Assembly: GCF_902506575.1 (NCBI RefSeq)
Contig: NZ_LR732544.1
Coordinates: 4,814,792 to 4,878,791 of the forward strand
Direction: 5' to 3'
Length of the DNA stretch: 64,000 bases
Origin: Streptomyces mexicanus
Lineage (GTDB): Bacteria > Actinomycetota > Actinomycetes > Streptomycetales > Streptomycetaceae
Shown here: piece by piece, positions 32,990-42,269 of the stretch
Position numbering within the stretch: the first letter of the stretch is position 1
How the letters are laid out: each line of letters starts with the position of its first letter
Translations under genes and position numbers: made by a program
The notes under the pieces: model-generated
Databases searched by the model: none
What the model saw: only the letters and a program-made list of their open reading frames with translations
Told to the model about the DNA's origin: nothing

Positions 32990-33546
32990 TGTTCGAGCGA
33001 TTCACCAGGGACGCCCGGGACGTGGTCAAGAGGGCGCTCGCCCGGGCCGAGGCGGACGGAGCGCAGAGCGTCGACGCCGAGCATGTGCTGCTCGCCCTGC
33101 TGGAGCGCGAGGGCAGCCGGGCCTCCTTCGTGCTCGCCGCCCTCGGGCTCGCCGAGCGGCGGGAGCCGGTGCGGCGGGCCCTGGCCGAGGCGCGGCGGCG
33201 GGCCGGGCTGACCCGGGCCGACGCGGACGCGCTGGCGGGGCTGGGGATCGATGTGTCGGAGATCGTGGCCCGCGTGGAGGAGGCGCACGGCGTCGGGGCG
33301 ATGTCCGGCGACCGGAGGGACCGGCCCGGGCGGCGGCCCGGCTTCGGCCGGTCGGCCCGGAACGTACTGGAGAAGTCCCTGCGCCTCGCCCTCGCCCGCC
33401 ATGACCGGCGCATCGGCGACGAGCACCTGCTGCTGGCGCTCACCGTCCTGCCGGGCGTGCCGGCCGAGGTACTGGCCGACCACGGGGTGACGTACGCGTC
33501 GGTGACCCGGGTGCTGTACGGCGAGGGAGAGGCGAAGGCCGGCTGA
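32989..33546 (+). CDS. Clp N-terminal-domain protein lacking the ATPase
   Basis: A 185-residue protein made of two Clp-N repeats: MFERFTRDARDVVKRAL with DAEHVLLALLEREG, and later SARNVLEKSLRLALARHD with GDEHLLLALTVLPG. In ClpA/ClpC this domain binds substrates and adaptors. No AAA+ module follows, so the protein could be an adaptor or competitor for a Clp machine, or an independent sensor. It is translationally coupled to the HTH gene (TGATG), with GGGAGGCG as ribosome site. Confidence 0.88.
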   Translation: MFERFTRDARDVVKRALARAEADGAQSVDAEHVLLALLEREGSRASFVLAALGLAERREPVRRALAEARRRAGLTRADADALAGLGIDVSEIVARVEEAHGVGAMSGDRRDRPGRRPGFGRSARNVLEKSLRLALARHDRRIGDEHLLLALTVLPGVPAEVLADHGVTYASVTRVLYGEGEAKAG

Positions 33547-33645
33547 GGCGGCGGGGCCGGCCCGCGAGGGCAGGAGCGGGAGGGCGGGCCGCCGAGAAAG
33601 GGCCGCCGAGAAAGCCGCCGCTGGATGGTCGGCCTCGCCTTCGCG

Positions 33646-34683
33646 TCAGGCCTTCGGGGTGCGCAGCAGTCCTCCGATGCGGGCGGCGGCGGTGGACAAG
33701 TGCTGCCGGGCCTCGCGGAGTTGGTCGGCGGTGACGCCGTGGTCGCGGGCCGCGTCGCGGGTGTCGTCCCGGAAGCGGTCCAGCAGCCGGTCCAGGTCGC
33801 GGGCCGGGTCGCCGGTGAGGTCCTCGTGCGCCCAGGCCGGTTCGTACCCGGCGGGGAAGTCCTCCGGGGTCCCGGAGTACTCGGGACGCGACGCCCGGGC
33901 GCCGTTCGCCGGACGGCCGAAACCGAAGTCCTTGCCGAGATCCTTCCCGAAGTCCTTGCCGAAGTCGCCGAACTCCTTGGCCAGTTCGGACAGGCCCTCC
34001 CGCACCCCCAGCGGCCAGTCGCCCCGGGCGAAGTGGTCCTGCACCTGCTGCTGGATCCGGCGGGCGATGCGCTGCAGCTCCTCCTGCGCCTGGGCCCGCG
34101 CCCGCTCCTGCGCCTCCTTGGCCTGGCGGCGGGCCCGCTGGGCCTCCTCGCGCGCCCGGCGGCTCTCGTCCTTGGCGCGCCGGGCCTGCTCCTTCCACTC
34201 CTGCTTGACGCGCCGCATCTCCTCCTTCGCGGCACGCCAGGACTCCCTCTCGTCCATGCCGCCGTACTCCCCGGAGCCGGTGCCGCCGGCGCCCTGCCGG
34301 GCCTGCGAGGCGGCCGCGCGCATCTCGCGGCGGAGGTCACCCGCGGCGCCGCGCACATCGGCGCGGATCTCGGCGGCCAGCTCGGCGACCGACTCGCGGA
34401 TCTCCAGCTCCAGGTCGGCCAGTTCACCGCTGCGGTCGGCCAGTTCGGCGCGGCCCGCGTCCGTGATGGCGTACACCTTGCGGCCGCCCTCGGTGGTGTG
34501 GGTGACCAGACCCTCGGCCTCCAGCTTGGCCAGCCGGGGGTAGACGGTGCCCGCCGAGGGCGCGTACAGGCCCTGGAAGCGCTCCTCCAGGAGGCGGATC
34601 ACCTCGTAGCCGTGGCGCGGGGCCTCGTCCAGCAGCTTGAGCAGGTACAGGCGGAGGCGGCCGTGAGCGAAGACGGGAGGCAT
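33646..34683 (-). CDS. PadR-family regulator with long coiled-coil extension
   Basis: A 345-residue protein. Residues about 5-85 form a PadR winged helix (LYLLKLLDEAPRHGYEVIRL, SAGTVYPRLAKLEAEGLV). The rest is unusual: an Arg/Glu/Lys-rich coiled coil (about 145-225, EEMRRVKQEWKEQARRAKDE type), then repeats of FGKDFG/LGKDFG near 240-255 and a C-terminal helical part. Typical PadR proteins are 110-180 residues. It starts 1 bp after the DUF4097 gene (TGA-C-ATG) and probably forms an operon with it. Confidence 0.88.
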   Translation of the reverse strand: MPPVFAHGRLRLYLLKLLDEAPRHGYEVIRLLEERFQGLYAPSAGTVYPRLAKLEAEGLVTHTTEGGRKVYAITDAGRAELADRSGELADLELEIRESVAELAAEIRADVRGAAGDLRREMRAAASQARQGAGGTGSGEYGGMDERESWRAAKEEMRRVKQEWKEQARRAKDESRRAREEAQRARRQAKEAQERARAQAQEELQRIARRIQQQVQDHFARGDWPLGVREGLSELAKEFGDFGKDFGKDLGKDFGFGRPANGARASRPEYSGTPEDFPAGYEPAWAHEDLTGDPARDLDRLLDRFRDDTRDAARDHGVTADQLREARQHLSTAAARIGGLLRTPKA

Positions 34684-34684
34684 G

Positions 34685-35647
34685 TCAGAGCACCTTCTTG
34701 TCGGTCGGGCCGTCGATCGTGCCGTCGGTCGGGTCGGCGGCCGTGCCTGCGGTCGGGCCGTCGGAGCGGGGGCCGCTCCCGGGGGCCGGCGTGCTGCCGC
34801 CGGGGGCGGCGTCCGGGGCGGCCTCCCAGGGCTCCTCCTCCGCCGGCGGGCGCCGCAGCAGGGCGATGGAACCGGAGACCGTCGTCGCCTTCAGCCTGCC
34901 GCGGCCGGTGCCCAGCCGGCCGGTGATCCGCTTGGCGCCCCACTGGCCGCCGACCCGCAGGTCCTCGAAGGCGTTGGACACCGTGCCGCTCGCGGTGTTC
35001 GCCTCCACCTGCGTGTCCACCGGGTGGGGCAGCCGGATGGCGATCTCACCGGAGACACTCGTCAGGCTGACGTCGGTGGGACGGCCCGCCGGGTCCAGGT
35101 CGACGATCATCGAGCCGCTCACCGAGTCCGCCCGGACCGAGGAGCCGGCGCCCTCGACCACGGTCAGGTCCCCGGAGACCGAGTTGAACCGCAGGTCTCC
35201 CGAGAGGGCCTGTGCCTCCACGCTGCCCGAGACCGTGTCCGCGCGGACCGGGCCCGTCAGGCCCACCAGGGTGGTGTCGCCGGAGACGCCCTTCACCTCG
35301 GTGGCGCCGTCGATGCCGGACACCACGGCGGCGGCGCCGACCACGCCCACCTCGACCCGGGTGCTCGCCGGGACGGCCAGGGACACGACGGCGCTGCGCC
35401 GCCAGCCCTTGCGGTCCAGCCACTTCAGGAAGCCCTTCCAGGGCAGGTCCTCGTACGCCACCGTCAGCGTCCCGCCCTGCTGGGTGACCACCAGGGGCGG
35501 CCCGTCGATCGCGGAGACCTCCAGGCGGGCGGTGGCCTCGTCCGTGCCCACCACGTTGACCGTGCCCTGGACGATGCGGACGTTGAGCTGGGTCACGGGC
35601 TCGTCGAAGGTGAGCTTCGCCGGCTCGCCTACGGACCACTCGGACAT
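34685..35647 (-). CDS. DUF4097 beta-helical protein
   Basis: A 320-residue protein without signal peptide. From about residue 100 it contains a series of about 20-residue beta repeats recurring around VSG (GVSGDTTLVGLTG, DTVSGSVEAQALSG, NSVSGDLTVVEG, DSVSGSMIVDLD, TSVSGEIAIRLP), typical of DUF4097 (once called putative adhesin). A Pro/Gly/Asp-rich tail follows. The function is unknown; pairing with PadR regulators is common. ATG 35647 follows GGAGG. Confidence 0.85.
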   Translation of the reverse strand: MSEWSVGEPAKLTFDEPVTQLNVRIVQGTVNVVGTDEATARLEVSAIDGPPLVVTQQGGTLTVAYEDLPWKGFLKWLDRKGWRRSAVVSLAVPASTRVEVGVVGAAAVVSGIDGATEVKGVSGDTTLVGLTGPVRADTVSGSVEAQALSGDLRFNSVSGDLTVVEGAGSSVRADSVSGSMIVDLDPAGRPTDVSLTSVSGEIAIRLPHPVDTQVEANTASGTVSNAFEDLRVGGQWGAKRITGRLGTGRGRLKATTVSGSIALLRRPPAEEEPWEAAPDAAPGGSTPAPGSGPRSDGPTAGTAADPTDGTIDGPTDKKVL

Positions 35648-35744
35648 GGGGCAGACCTCCTGGGACGGACCGGGCCACGCGGTGAGCAGGCCGGAGACAG
35701 GACCGGGGGCAGGACCGGCGGCGACGCGGCACAGGGTCGACACG

Positions 35745-35778
35745 CCATATCGCGTCCCCTGCAATACACGATATATCG
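35745..35778 (-). promoter_or_regulatory. Probable PadR operator region
   Basis: The palindrome CGATATATCG (35769-35778) and the related CCATATCGCG (35745-35754) form an AT-rich island about 100 bp upstream of the DUF4097-padR operon. PadR proteins commonly bind such ATAT-type palindromes. Confidence 0.5.
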
Positions 35779-35824
35779 CGCCGGGAGGAAGTCAAGGGCA
35801 GTCACGACACATCGCGAACGCGAA

Positions 35825-35844
35825 AGCGCCCCCGCAGGGGCGCT
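35825..35844 (-). terminator. 8-bp hairpin after the DUF6104 gene
   Basis: AGCGCCCC (35825-35832) pairs with GGGGCGCT (35837-35844) across CGCA, 37 bp beyond the stop codon at 35881. Confidence 0.65.
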
Positions 35845-35880
35845 CCATACTGTCCGTCTGCCCGGTGGTCCCCCGGCGCT

Positions 35881-36060
35881 CTACTCGTCGTCCTCGTCGT
35901 CCAGGCGGGCCAGCCAGGTCGCCAGCCGCTCCACCGGGACCTCGAAGTCCGGGTTCAGGTCGACGAAGGTCCGCAGCTGCTCGGCGAGCCACTCGAAGGT
36001 GATCTCCTCCTCGCCCCGCCGCTTCTCCAGCTCTTCGATGCCACGGTCAGTGAAGTACAT
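35881..36060 (-). CDS. Small acidic actinobacterial protein (DUF6104-like)
   Basis: A 59-residue protein, MYFTDRGIEELEKRRGEEEI at the start and DDEDDE at the end. It is helical and strongly acidic with no recognised motif. Small proteins of this sequence type are widespread in streptomycetes; the function is unknown. It starts at ATG 36060. Confidence 0.8.
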   Translation of the reverse strand: MYFTDRGIEELEKRRGEEEITFEWLAEQLRTFVDLNPDFEVPVERLATWLARLDDEDDE

Positions 36061-36110
36061 GAGGTCAAGGATAAGTGCGCGCGCGGACCCGCATCGCACC
36101 CCGGAAACGG

Positions 36111-36146
36111 CCGGGCCGCACCCCCGTCGGCGGGGGTGCGGCCCGG
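36111..36146 (-). terminator. 16-bp hairpin after kgd
   Basis: CCGGGCCGCACCCCCG (36111-36126) pairs perfectly with 36131-36146 over TCGG, 27 bp past the kgd stop codon. Confidence 0.82.
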
Positions 36147-36172
36147 TCACGTACGGCCCGCGAGGGCGGCGA

Positions 36173-39100
36173 CTACGCCTCGAACACCTCGCGCACCAAC
36201 TGCTCCTGCTCCGCCTGGTGCCGCTTGGCGGACCCCACGGCCGGGGAGGAGCTGTGCGGGCGGGAGATGCGGCGCAGGCGCTCGCTCGCCGGGATGTCCG
36301 CGCCGACCGCCAGGTCCAGGTGGTCGATCAGGTTGAGCGCGATGAACGGCCAGGCACCCTGGTTCGCCGGCTCTTCCTGGACCCACAGGTACTTCTCGGC
36401 GTTCGGGTACTTGTTGACCTCCGCCTGCAGCTCGGCACCCGGCAGCGGGTACAGCCGCTCGAGGCGGATGATCGCCGTGTCCGTCACGCCGCGCTTCTTC
36501 CGCTCGGCCTCGAGGTCGTAGTAGACCTTGCCGGCGCAGAAGACGACCTTGCGCACCGCGTTCGGCTCGGCCGAGGCGTCGCCGATGACCGGGCGGAACT
36601 GGCCCGAGGTGAACTCCTCCGCCTTCGAGGCCGCGGCCTTCAGGCGCAGCATCGACTTCGGGGTGAAGACGACCAGCGGCTTGTGGTGCGGGTTGTGCAC
36701 CTGCCACCGCAGGAGGTGGAAGTAGTTCGACGGCAGGGTCGGCATCGCGACCGTCATGTTGTTCTGCGCGCACAGCTGCAGGAACCGCTCGGGGCGGGCC
36801 GAGGAGTGGTCCGGGCCCTGGCCCTCGTAGCCGTGCGGGAGCAGCAGGACGACGCCGGAGGTCTGGCCCCACTTCTGCTCGGCGGAGGAGATGAACTCGT
36901 CCACCACCGTCTGGGCGCCGTTGGCGAAGTCGCCGAACTGGGCCTCCCACATCACCAGCGCGTCCGGGCGGGCCAGCGAGTAGCCGTACTCGAAGCCCAT
37001 CGCCGCGTACTCGCTGAGCAGCGAGTCGTAGACGTTGTAGCGGGCCTGGTCCTCGGACAGGTACAGCAGCGGGGTGTAGTCCTCGCCGGTCTCCCGGTCG
37101 ATGATCACCGCGTGGCGCTGGCCGAAGGTGCCGCGGCGGGAGTCCTGGCCGGACAGCCGGACCGGGACGCCCTCCAGCAGCAGCGAGCCGATGGCGAGGG
37201 TCTCGCCCATGCCCCAGTCGATCGTGCCGTCCTCGACCATGGCCGCCCGGCGCTGCAGCTGCGGCAGCAGCCGCGGGTGGACGGTGATGTGGTCGGGGAT
37301 GTTGACCTGGGACTCGGCGATGCGCTTGACGACCTCGGTGGACACGGCCGTGGGGACCGCGACCGGGAAGCCGTCCTGCGGCTCCGGGGCGGCGGCGCCG
37401 ACCGGCTGCGAGGTGGCCTCGCGGACCTCGGTGAAGACCTTCTCCAGCTGGCCCTGGTAGTCCTGCAGCGCCTGCTCGGCCTCTTCCAGGGTGATGTCGC
37501 CGCGACCGATCAGGGACTCGGTGTACAGCTTGCGCACCGAGCGCTTCTTGTCGATCAGGTCGTACATCAGCGGCTGGGTGAAGGCCGGGTTGTCCGACTC
37601 GTTGTGACCGCGGCGGCGGTAGCAGATGAGGTCGATCACCACGTCCTTGTTGAACGCCTGGCGGAACTCGAAGGCGAGCCGCGCCACGCGCACGACGGCC
37701 TCGGGGTCGTCGCCGTTGACGTGGAAGATCGGGGCCTCGATCATCCTCGCCACGTCCGTCGCGTACATCGACGAGCGGGAGGACTCCGGGGCGGCGGTGA
37801 AGCCGACCTGGTTGTTGATGACGATGTGCACGGTGCCGCCGGTGCGGTAGCCGCGCAGCTGCGACATGTTCAGGGTCTCGGCCACCACGCCCTGGCCCGC
37901 GAAGGCCGCGTCGCCGTGGATCGCCACCGGCAGGACGGTGAAGTCCGTGCCGCCCTTGTTGATGATGTCCTGCTTGGCGCGGGCGACGCCCTCCAGGACC
38001 GGGTCGACCGCCTCCAGGTGGGAGGGGTTCGCGACCAGGGAGACCTTGATCTGCTCGCCGTCCAGGCCGGTGAAGGTGCCCTCGGCGCCCAGGTGGTACT
38101 TCACGTCGCCGGAGCCGTGCATCGACTTCGGGTCGAGGTTGCCCTCGAACTCGCGGAAGATCTGCGCGTAGGACTTGCCGACGATGTTGGCCAGCACGTT
38201 CAGGCGGCCGCGGTGGGCCATGCCGATGACGACCTCGTCCAGGCGGGACTCGGCCGCGGAGTCGATGACCGCGTCCAGCAGCGGGATGACGGACTCGCCG
38301 CCCTCCAGGGAGAAGCGCTTCTGGCCGACGTACTTCGTCTGCAGGAACGTCTCGAACGCCTCGGCGGCGTTCAGGCGGCGCAGGATGCGCAGCTGCTCCT
38401 CGCGCTCCATCTTGGAGTGCGGGCGCTCGACGCGGTCCTGGATCCACTTGCGCTGCTTGGGGTCCTGGATGTGCATGAACTCGATGCCGACCGTGCGGCA
38501 GTACGAGTCGCGCAGCACGCCGAGGATGTCGCGCAGCTTCATCATCGACTTGCCGGCGAAGCCGCCGACGGCGAACTCGCGCTCCAGGTCCCACAGGGTG
38601 AGGCCGTGCTCGACGATGTCCAGGTCGGGGTGCTTGCGCTGCTTGTACTCCAGCGGGTCGGTGTCGGCCATGACGTGGCCGCGGACCCGGTAGGAGTGGA
38701 TCAGCTCGAAGACGCGGGCGGCCTTGGTGACGTCGTCGTCGTGGGAGGCGTCGATGTCCTTGAGCCAGCGGACCGGCTCGTAGGGGATGCGCAGCGCCTC
38801 GAAGATCTCGTCGTAGAAGTTGTTCTCGCCCAGCAGCAGGTTGGCGACCAGGCGCAGGAACTCGCCGGAGGCGGCGCCCTGGATCACCCGGTGGTCGTAG
38901 GTCGACGTGAGCGTCATGACCTTGGAGATGCCGAGCTTGTTCAGGGTGTCCTGGCTGGTGCCCTGGAACTCCGCCGGGTAGTCCATGGAGCCGACGCCCA
39001 TGATCACCGACTGGCCGGGCATCAGGCGCGGCACGGAGTGCACGGTGCCCAGGCCGCCGGGGTTGGTCAGCGAGACGGTGACGCCGGTGAAGTCGTCCAT

Positions 39101-40015
39101 CGTCAGCTTGCCCTCGCGGGCGCGGCGGACGATGTCCTCGTAGGCCTGCCAGAACTCGAAGAAGTTCAGCGTCTCGGCCTTCTTGATGGCGGCGACGACG
39201 AGCTGGCGGTCGCCGTTGGGCTTCACCAGGTCGATGGCCAGGCCGAGGTTGATGTGCGGCGGCTTGATGAGGGTCGGCTTGCCGTCCTTCTCGCCGTACG
39301 ACCAGTTCATCGACGGCATGGCCTTGATGGCCTGCACCATCGCGTAGCCGATGAGGTGGGTGAAGGAGATCTTCCCGCCCCGGGCCCGCTTGAGGTGGTT
39401 GTTGATGACGATGCGGTTGTCGAACAGCAGCTTCACCGGGACCGCGCGCACGGACGTGGCCGTGGGCAGCTCCAGGGAGGCGTTCATGTTCTTGGCGACC
39501 GCCGCGGACGGGCCGCGCAGCGTGACGTACTCGGGGCCGGCCGGGGCCTCGGTCGCAGACGATCGCGCGGCGTCAGCCGCTCCGGTGGAGCCGGTGCTCG
39601 CACCGGGCTTGGGCTTGGCGGCGGCGGGCTTCGCGGGCGCCGGGGCCTGGGCGGCGGGCTTCGCCGGGGCCGGAGCGGCGGCCTGGGCGGGCGCGGCCGG
39701 GGCCTGGGCGGCGGGCGCGGGCTGAGCGGCGGCGGGCGCGGCCGGAGCCGCGGGCGCCGGGGGAGCCGTGGTGGTGCCTGCGGCCCCCGCGGCCGCAGGA
39801 GCCGTCGGGGCCGAGGAGTCAGCGGCCGCTGCTCCTGGCTTGTAGTCGGCGAAGAAGTCCCACCAGGCGCGGTCTACGGAGTTCGGGTCCTGGAGGTACT
39901 GCTGATAGATCTCGTCGACGAGCCACTCGTTGGCACCGAATGCGGCCGCGGGGTTCTTCCCTGCTTGGTCGGTCTCGGTGGAGATGCTCGAGTTACTGGG
40001 GGACTGTGGCGACAC
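36173..40015 (-). CDS. kgd: Multifunctional 2-oxoglutarate dehydrogenase/decarboxylase (E2-E1 fusion, KGD)
   Basis: A 1280-residue actinobacterial KGD. A short E1 N-terminal helix (WLVDEIYQQYLQDPNSVDRA) is followed by an Ala/Pro linker (about 60-150), an E2 succinyltransferase domain (about 160-380, with STYDHRVIQGAASGEFL) and the E1 decarboxylase (about 420-1270, with GMAHRGRLNVLANI and IHGDAAFAGQGVVAE for thiamine diphosphate). It oxidatively decarboxylates 2-oxoglutarate in the TCA cycle; the lipoyl domain comes from a separate E2. I chose GTG 40015, giving VSPQSPSNSS, since GAGGG lies upstream; an in-frame GTG at 40042 has no ribosome site. Confidence 0.95.
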   Translation of the reverse strand: MSPQSPSNSSISTETDQAGKNPAAAFGANEWLVDEIYQQYLQDPNSVDRAWWDFFADYKPGAAAADSSAPTAPAAAGAAGTTTAPPAPAAPAAPAAAQPAPAAQAPAAPAQAAAPAPAKPAAQAPAPAKPAAAKPKPGASTGSTGAADAARSSATEAPAGPEYVTLRGPSAAVAKNMNASLELPTATSVRAVPVKLLFDNRIVINNHLKRARGGKISFTHLIGYAMVQAIKAMPSMNWSYGEKDGKPTLIKPPHINLGLAIDLVKPNGDRQLVVAAIKKAETLNFFEFWQAYEDIVRRAREGKLTMDDFTGVTVSLTNPGGLGTVHSVPRLMPGQSVIMGVGSMDYPAEFQGTSQDTLNKLGISKVMTLTSTYDHRVIQGAASGEFLRLVANLLLGENNFYDEIFEALRIPYEPVRWLKDIDASHDDDVTKAARVFELIHSYRVRGHVMADTDPLEYKQRKHPDLDIVEHGLTLWDLEREFAVGGFAGKSMMKLRDILGVLRDSYCRTVGIEFMHIQDPKQRKWIQDRVERPHSKMEREEQLRILRRLNAAEAFETFLQTKYVGQKRFSLEGGESVIPLLDAVIDSAAESRLDEVVIGMAHRGRLNVLANIVGKSYAQIFREFEGNLDPKSMHGSGDVKYHLGAEGTFTGLDGEQIKVSLVANPSHLEAVDPVLEGVARAKQDIINKGGTDFTVLPVAIHGDAAFAGQGVVAETLNMSQLRGYRTGGTVHIVINNQVGFTAAPESSRSSMYATDVARMIEAPIFHVNGDDPEAVVRVARLAFEFRQAFNKDVVIDLICYRRRGHNESDNPAFTQPLMYDLIDKKRSVRKLYTESLIGRGDITLEEAEQALQDYQGQLEKVFTEVREATSQPVGAAAPEPQDGFPVAVPTAVSTEVVKRIAESQVNIPDHITVHPRLLPQLQRRAAMVEDGTIDWGMGETLAIGSLLLEGVPVRLSGQDSRRGTFGQRHAVIIDRETGEDYTPLLYLSEDQARYNVYDSLLSEYAAMGFEYGYSLARPDALVMWEAQFGDFANGAQTVVDEFISSAEQKWGQTSGVVLLLPHGYEGQGPDHSSARPERFLQLCAQNNMTVAMPTLPSNYFHLLRWQVHNPHHKPLVVFTPKSMLRLKAAASKAEEFTSGQFRPVIGDASAEPNAVRKVVFCAGKVYYDLEAERKKRGVTDTAIIRLERLYPLPGAELQAEVNKYPNAEKYLWVQEEPANQGAWPFIALNLIDHLDLAVGADIPASERLRRISRPHSSSPAVGSAKRHQAEQEQLVREVFEA

Positions 40016-40306
40016 GGCGGCAACCGCCCTCTTCCGCTTCACAAGGTGATGGACAGCGGGAATAAAGGCTACGCCTCTCCGACGGTGAAGGTCAGGTCGA
40101 GCCCGTTCATCGTCGTGTAAGTCACATCGAAAGCTGTGTTTCGGGGCTTGAAATGGCGGGAAACAACCGTGGTTCGCCCCCGAAAGGGAAGGGGGTACCC
40201 GGGCCTGACCCGGTCCGGGTGCAGGCCCCTGCCTGATCTCACCTGATCACACGTGTCCGGCTGCGCGGACGGTTGTGGATCTTGTGGTTCCGGATCGAAC
40301 TTTACG

Positions 40307-41413
40307 TCAACTTGGTGATGAGGGAAGCCCTGGAAGGGTGACGAGGATCCGGCAGCCGCGCTCGGATTCGGCCACACCGATCCGGCCACCGTGCAGGTCC
40401 ACCGCCCAGCGGGCGATCGCCAGGCCGAGCCCGGTGCCACCGTCGCTCCCGGGGCCGTGCGGCCGGCTGACCGCGCCCCGGTTGAACCGTTCGAAGACGC
40501 GGTGCCACTCCGAGCGGGGGATGCCCGGCCCCTCGTCGAGCACCTCCAGCTCCAGCGACTCCTCCTGCGGCCCGCGCCGCGCCTTGACCGTCACGCGCCC
40601 GTGCGGCGGGCTGTGCTTGACGGCGTTGTCGATGAGGTTGGCGACCACCTGGTGGAGGCGCTCGGGGTCGGCGTGCGCCGTCAGCTCCGGCGGCGAGACG
40701 TCCAGGCTCAGATGCACGTCGGTACGGGTGTGGCCGCCCGAGCCGGAGGCGATGCCGGCGCGCACGGCGGCCACCATGTTGGCCTCCTTCAGCACGCCCG
40801 CCAGGTACGGCCACACCTCGAACCGCCGGGTCTTCAGCGGCACCACACCGTTGTCCAGGCGGGAGAGGTCCAGCAGCGTCTCCACCAGCCGGCCCAGCCG
40901 CTCCGTCTGCTTCAGCGCCGTGCGCATCGTCTCGGGGTCGGCCTCGGTGACCCCGTCCACGATGTTCTCCAGCACGGCGCGCAGGCCCGCGATGGGCGTG
41001 CGCAGCTCGTGCGAGACATTCGCCACCAGTTCCTTGCGCTGCTGGTCCTGGGCGGCCAGCTCGTCCGCCATGCGATTGATCGTCTGGGCCAGGTCGCCCA
41101 GCTCGTCGCGGCGGTTCTCGCGCACCCGGCGCGTGTAGTCACCGTGCGAGATGGACCGCGCCACCGCGTTCATCTCGTCCAGCGGCGCGGTGAGCGAGTG
41201 CGCCACGAACTGCGTGATCAGAAGGGTGGCGATCATCGAGAAGACCATGATGAAGCGCAGCTCGGTCTTGGTGTGCACCGCGATCATCGACAGACCCGTG
41301 GTGATCAGCACCGAGATGACGACCAGCGCGCCCAGCTTGGTCTTGATCGAGAACGGGCGTACGCCACCCCAGGGTTGCCCCTGGCCCCTCCGTGCGGCCG
41401 GCCCGTCGCTCAT
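40307..41413 (-). CDS. Membrane sensor histidine kinase
   Basis: A 368-residue kinase with two adjacent TM segments (about 25-65, LGALVVISVLITTGLSMIAV and FIMVFSMIATLLITQFVA) and almost no extracellular domain. A HAMP linker (to about 115), the H box ANVSHELRTPIAGL (about 135, phospho-accepting His), N box LHQVVANLIDNAVKHSP, and G1/G2 boxes DEGPGIP and GGTGLGLAIA follow. The short outside loop suggests it senses the membrane or an intracellular cue. ATG 41413 overlaps the response-regulator stop (ATGA). Confidence 0.92.
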   Translation of the reverse strand: MSDGPAARRGQGQPWGGVRPFSIKTKLGALVVISVLITTGLSMIAVHTKTELRFIMVFSMIATLLITQFVAHSLTAPLDEMNAVARSISHGDYTRRVRENRRDELGDLAQTINRMADELAAQDQQRKELVANVSHELRTPIAGLRAVLENIVDGVTEADPETMRTALKQTERLGRLVETLLDLSRLDNGVVPLKTRRFEVWPYLAGVLKEANMVAAVRAGIASGSGGHTRTDVHLSLDVSPPELTAHADPERLHQVVANLIDNAVKHSPPHGRVTVKARRGPQEESLELEVLDEGPGIPRSEWHRVFERFNRGAVSRPHGPGSDGGTGLGLAIARWAVDLHGGRIGVAESERGCRILVTLPGLPSSPS

Positions 41414-42147
41414 GGGGTCGGCGTCTCCAGGGCGTAGCCCACGCCGTGCACCGTGCGGATCCGCTCGGCGCCGATCTTCCGCCGCAGCGCCTTGATGTGG
41501 CTGTCGACGGTCCGGGTGCCGGAGGCGTCCGCCCAGTCCCACACCTCGGCCAGCAGCTGCTCACGGGAGAGCACCGCGCGCGGGGTGTTCGCCAGGCACA
41601 CCAGCAGGTCGAACTCCGTCGGCGTCAGGTGCACGTCCTGGCTGCGTACCCGCACCCGGCGCTGGGCGTGGTCGATCTCCAGTTCGCCCAGGCGCAGGAT
41701 GCCGCTGCGCGGCGTCGCCGCGGCCAGCGCGGCCCGCTCCACCCGGCGCAGCAGCACGTGCACGCGCGCGGCCAGCTCCCGCATCGAGAACGGCTTGGTC
41801 ATGTAGTCGTCGGCCCCGACCCCGAGCCCGACCAGCATGTCGGTCTCGTCGTCCCGCGCCGTGAGCATCAGCACCGGCACCGGCCGCTGGGCCTGCACAC
41901 GGCGGCAGACCTCCAGGCCGTCGAAGCCGGGGAGCATCACGTCGAGGATCAGCAGGTCGGGCTGCCAGGCCTCCGCGACGTCGACGGCGGCCGGGCCGTC
42001 GCCCGCCGTTTGCACGAGGAATCCCTCGGCGCGCAGGCGGGTGGCGATGGCGTCCATGATGGTCTGGTCGTCCTCGACCACCAGGACCCGGCGCTGCGCG
42101 CCGGGACCCGCCGTCGTGCCGTTGTGCGAGGTGTGTGTCTGCTCCAT
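41410..42147 (-). CDS. OmpR-family response regulator
   Basis: A 245-residue regulator. The receiver domain (about 20-130) has VLVVEDDQTIM, the phospho-Asp in LLILDVMLPGFDGLEV and KPF. The C-terminal winged helix (about 150-240) has LTPTEFDLLVCLANTPRAVL and TVDSHIKALRRKIG. It is the partner of the kinase encoded directly downstream. The ATG at 42147 lies after AGGGGCGGG. Targets are unknown. Confidence 0.93.
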   Translation of the reverse strand: MEQTHTSHNGTTAGPGAQRRVLVVEDDQTIMDAIATRLRAEGFLVQTAGDGPAAVDVAEAWQPDLLILDVMLPGFDGLEVCRRVQAQRPVPVLMLTARDDETDMLVGLGVGADDYMTKPFSMRELAARVHVLLRRVERAALAAATPRSGILRLGELEIDHAQRRVRVRSQDVHLTPTEFDLLVCLANTPRAVLSREQLLAEVWDWADASGTRTVDSHIKALRRKIGAERIRTVHGVGYALETPTP

Positions 42148-42269
42148 CGCCCGCCCCTGAGGTGTGCTTCCGGAATCCGTGGGGTGATTCCTTGACTGCG
42201 CGTGGTTGCGATTGACGCTTGAATGATCGGCGTCAGGGCAGCAGCGTACGGGGAGTCAGCGGGCCTTTG

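Noticed and set aside
34682..40120. 1812-codon open frame on the plus strand
   Set aside because: It lies antisense to padR, the DUF4097 gene and kgd. Its translation is Val/Arg/Gly/Asp/His-rich without domains, the usual shadow of a GC-rich gene.
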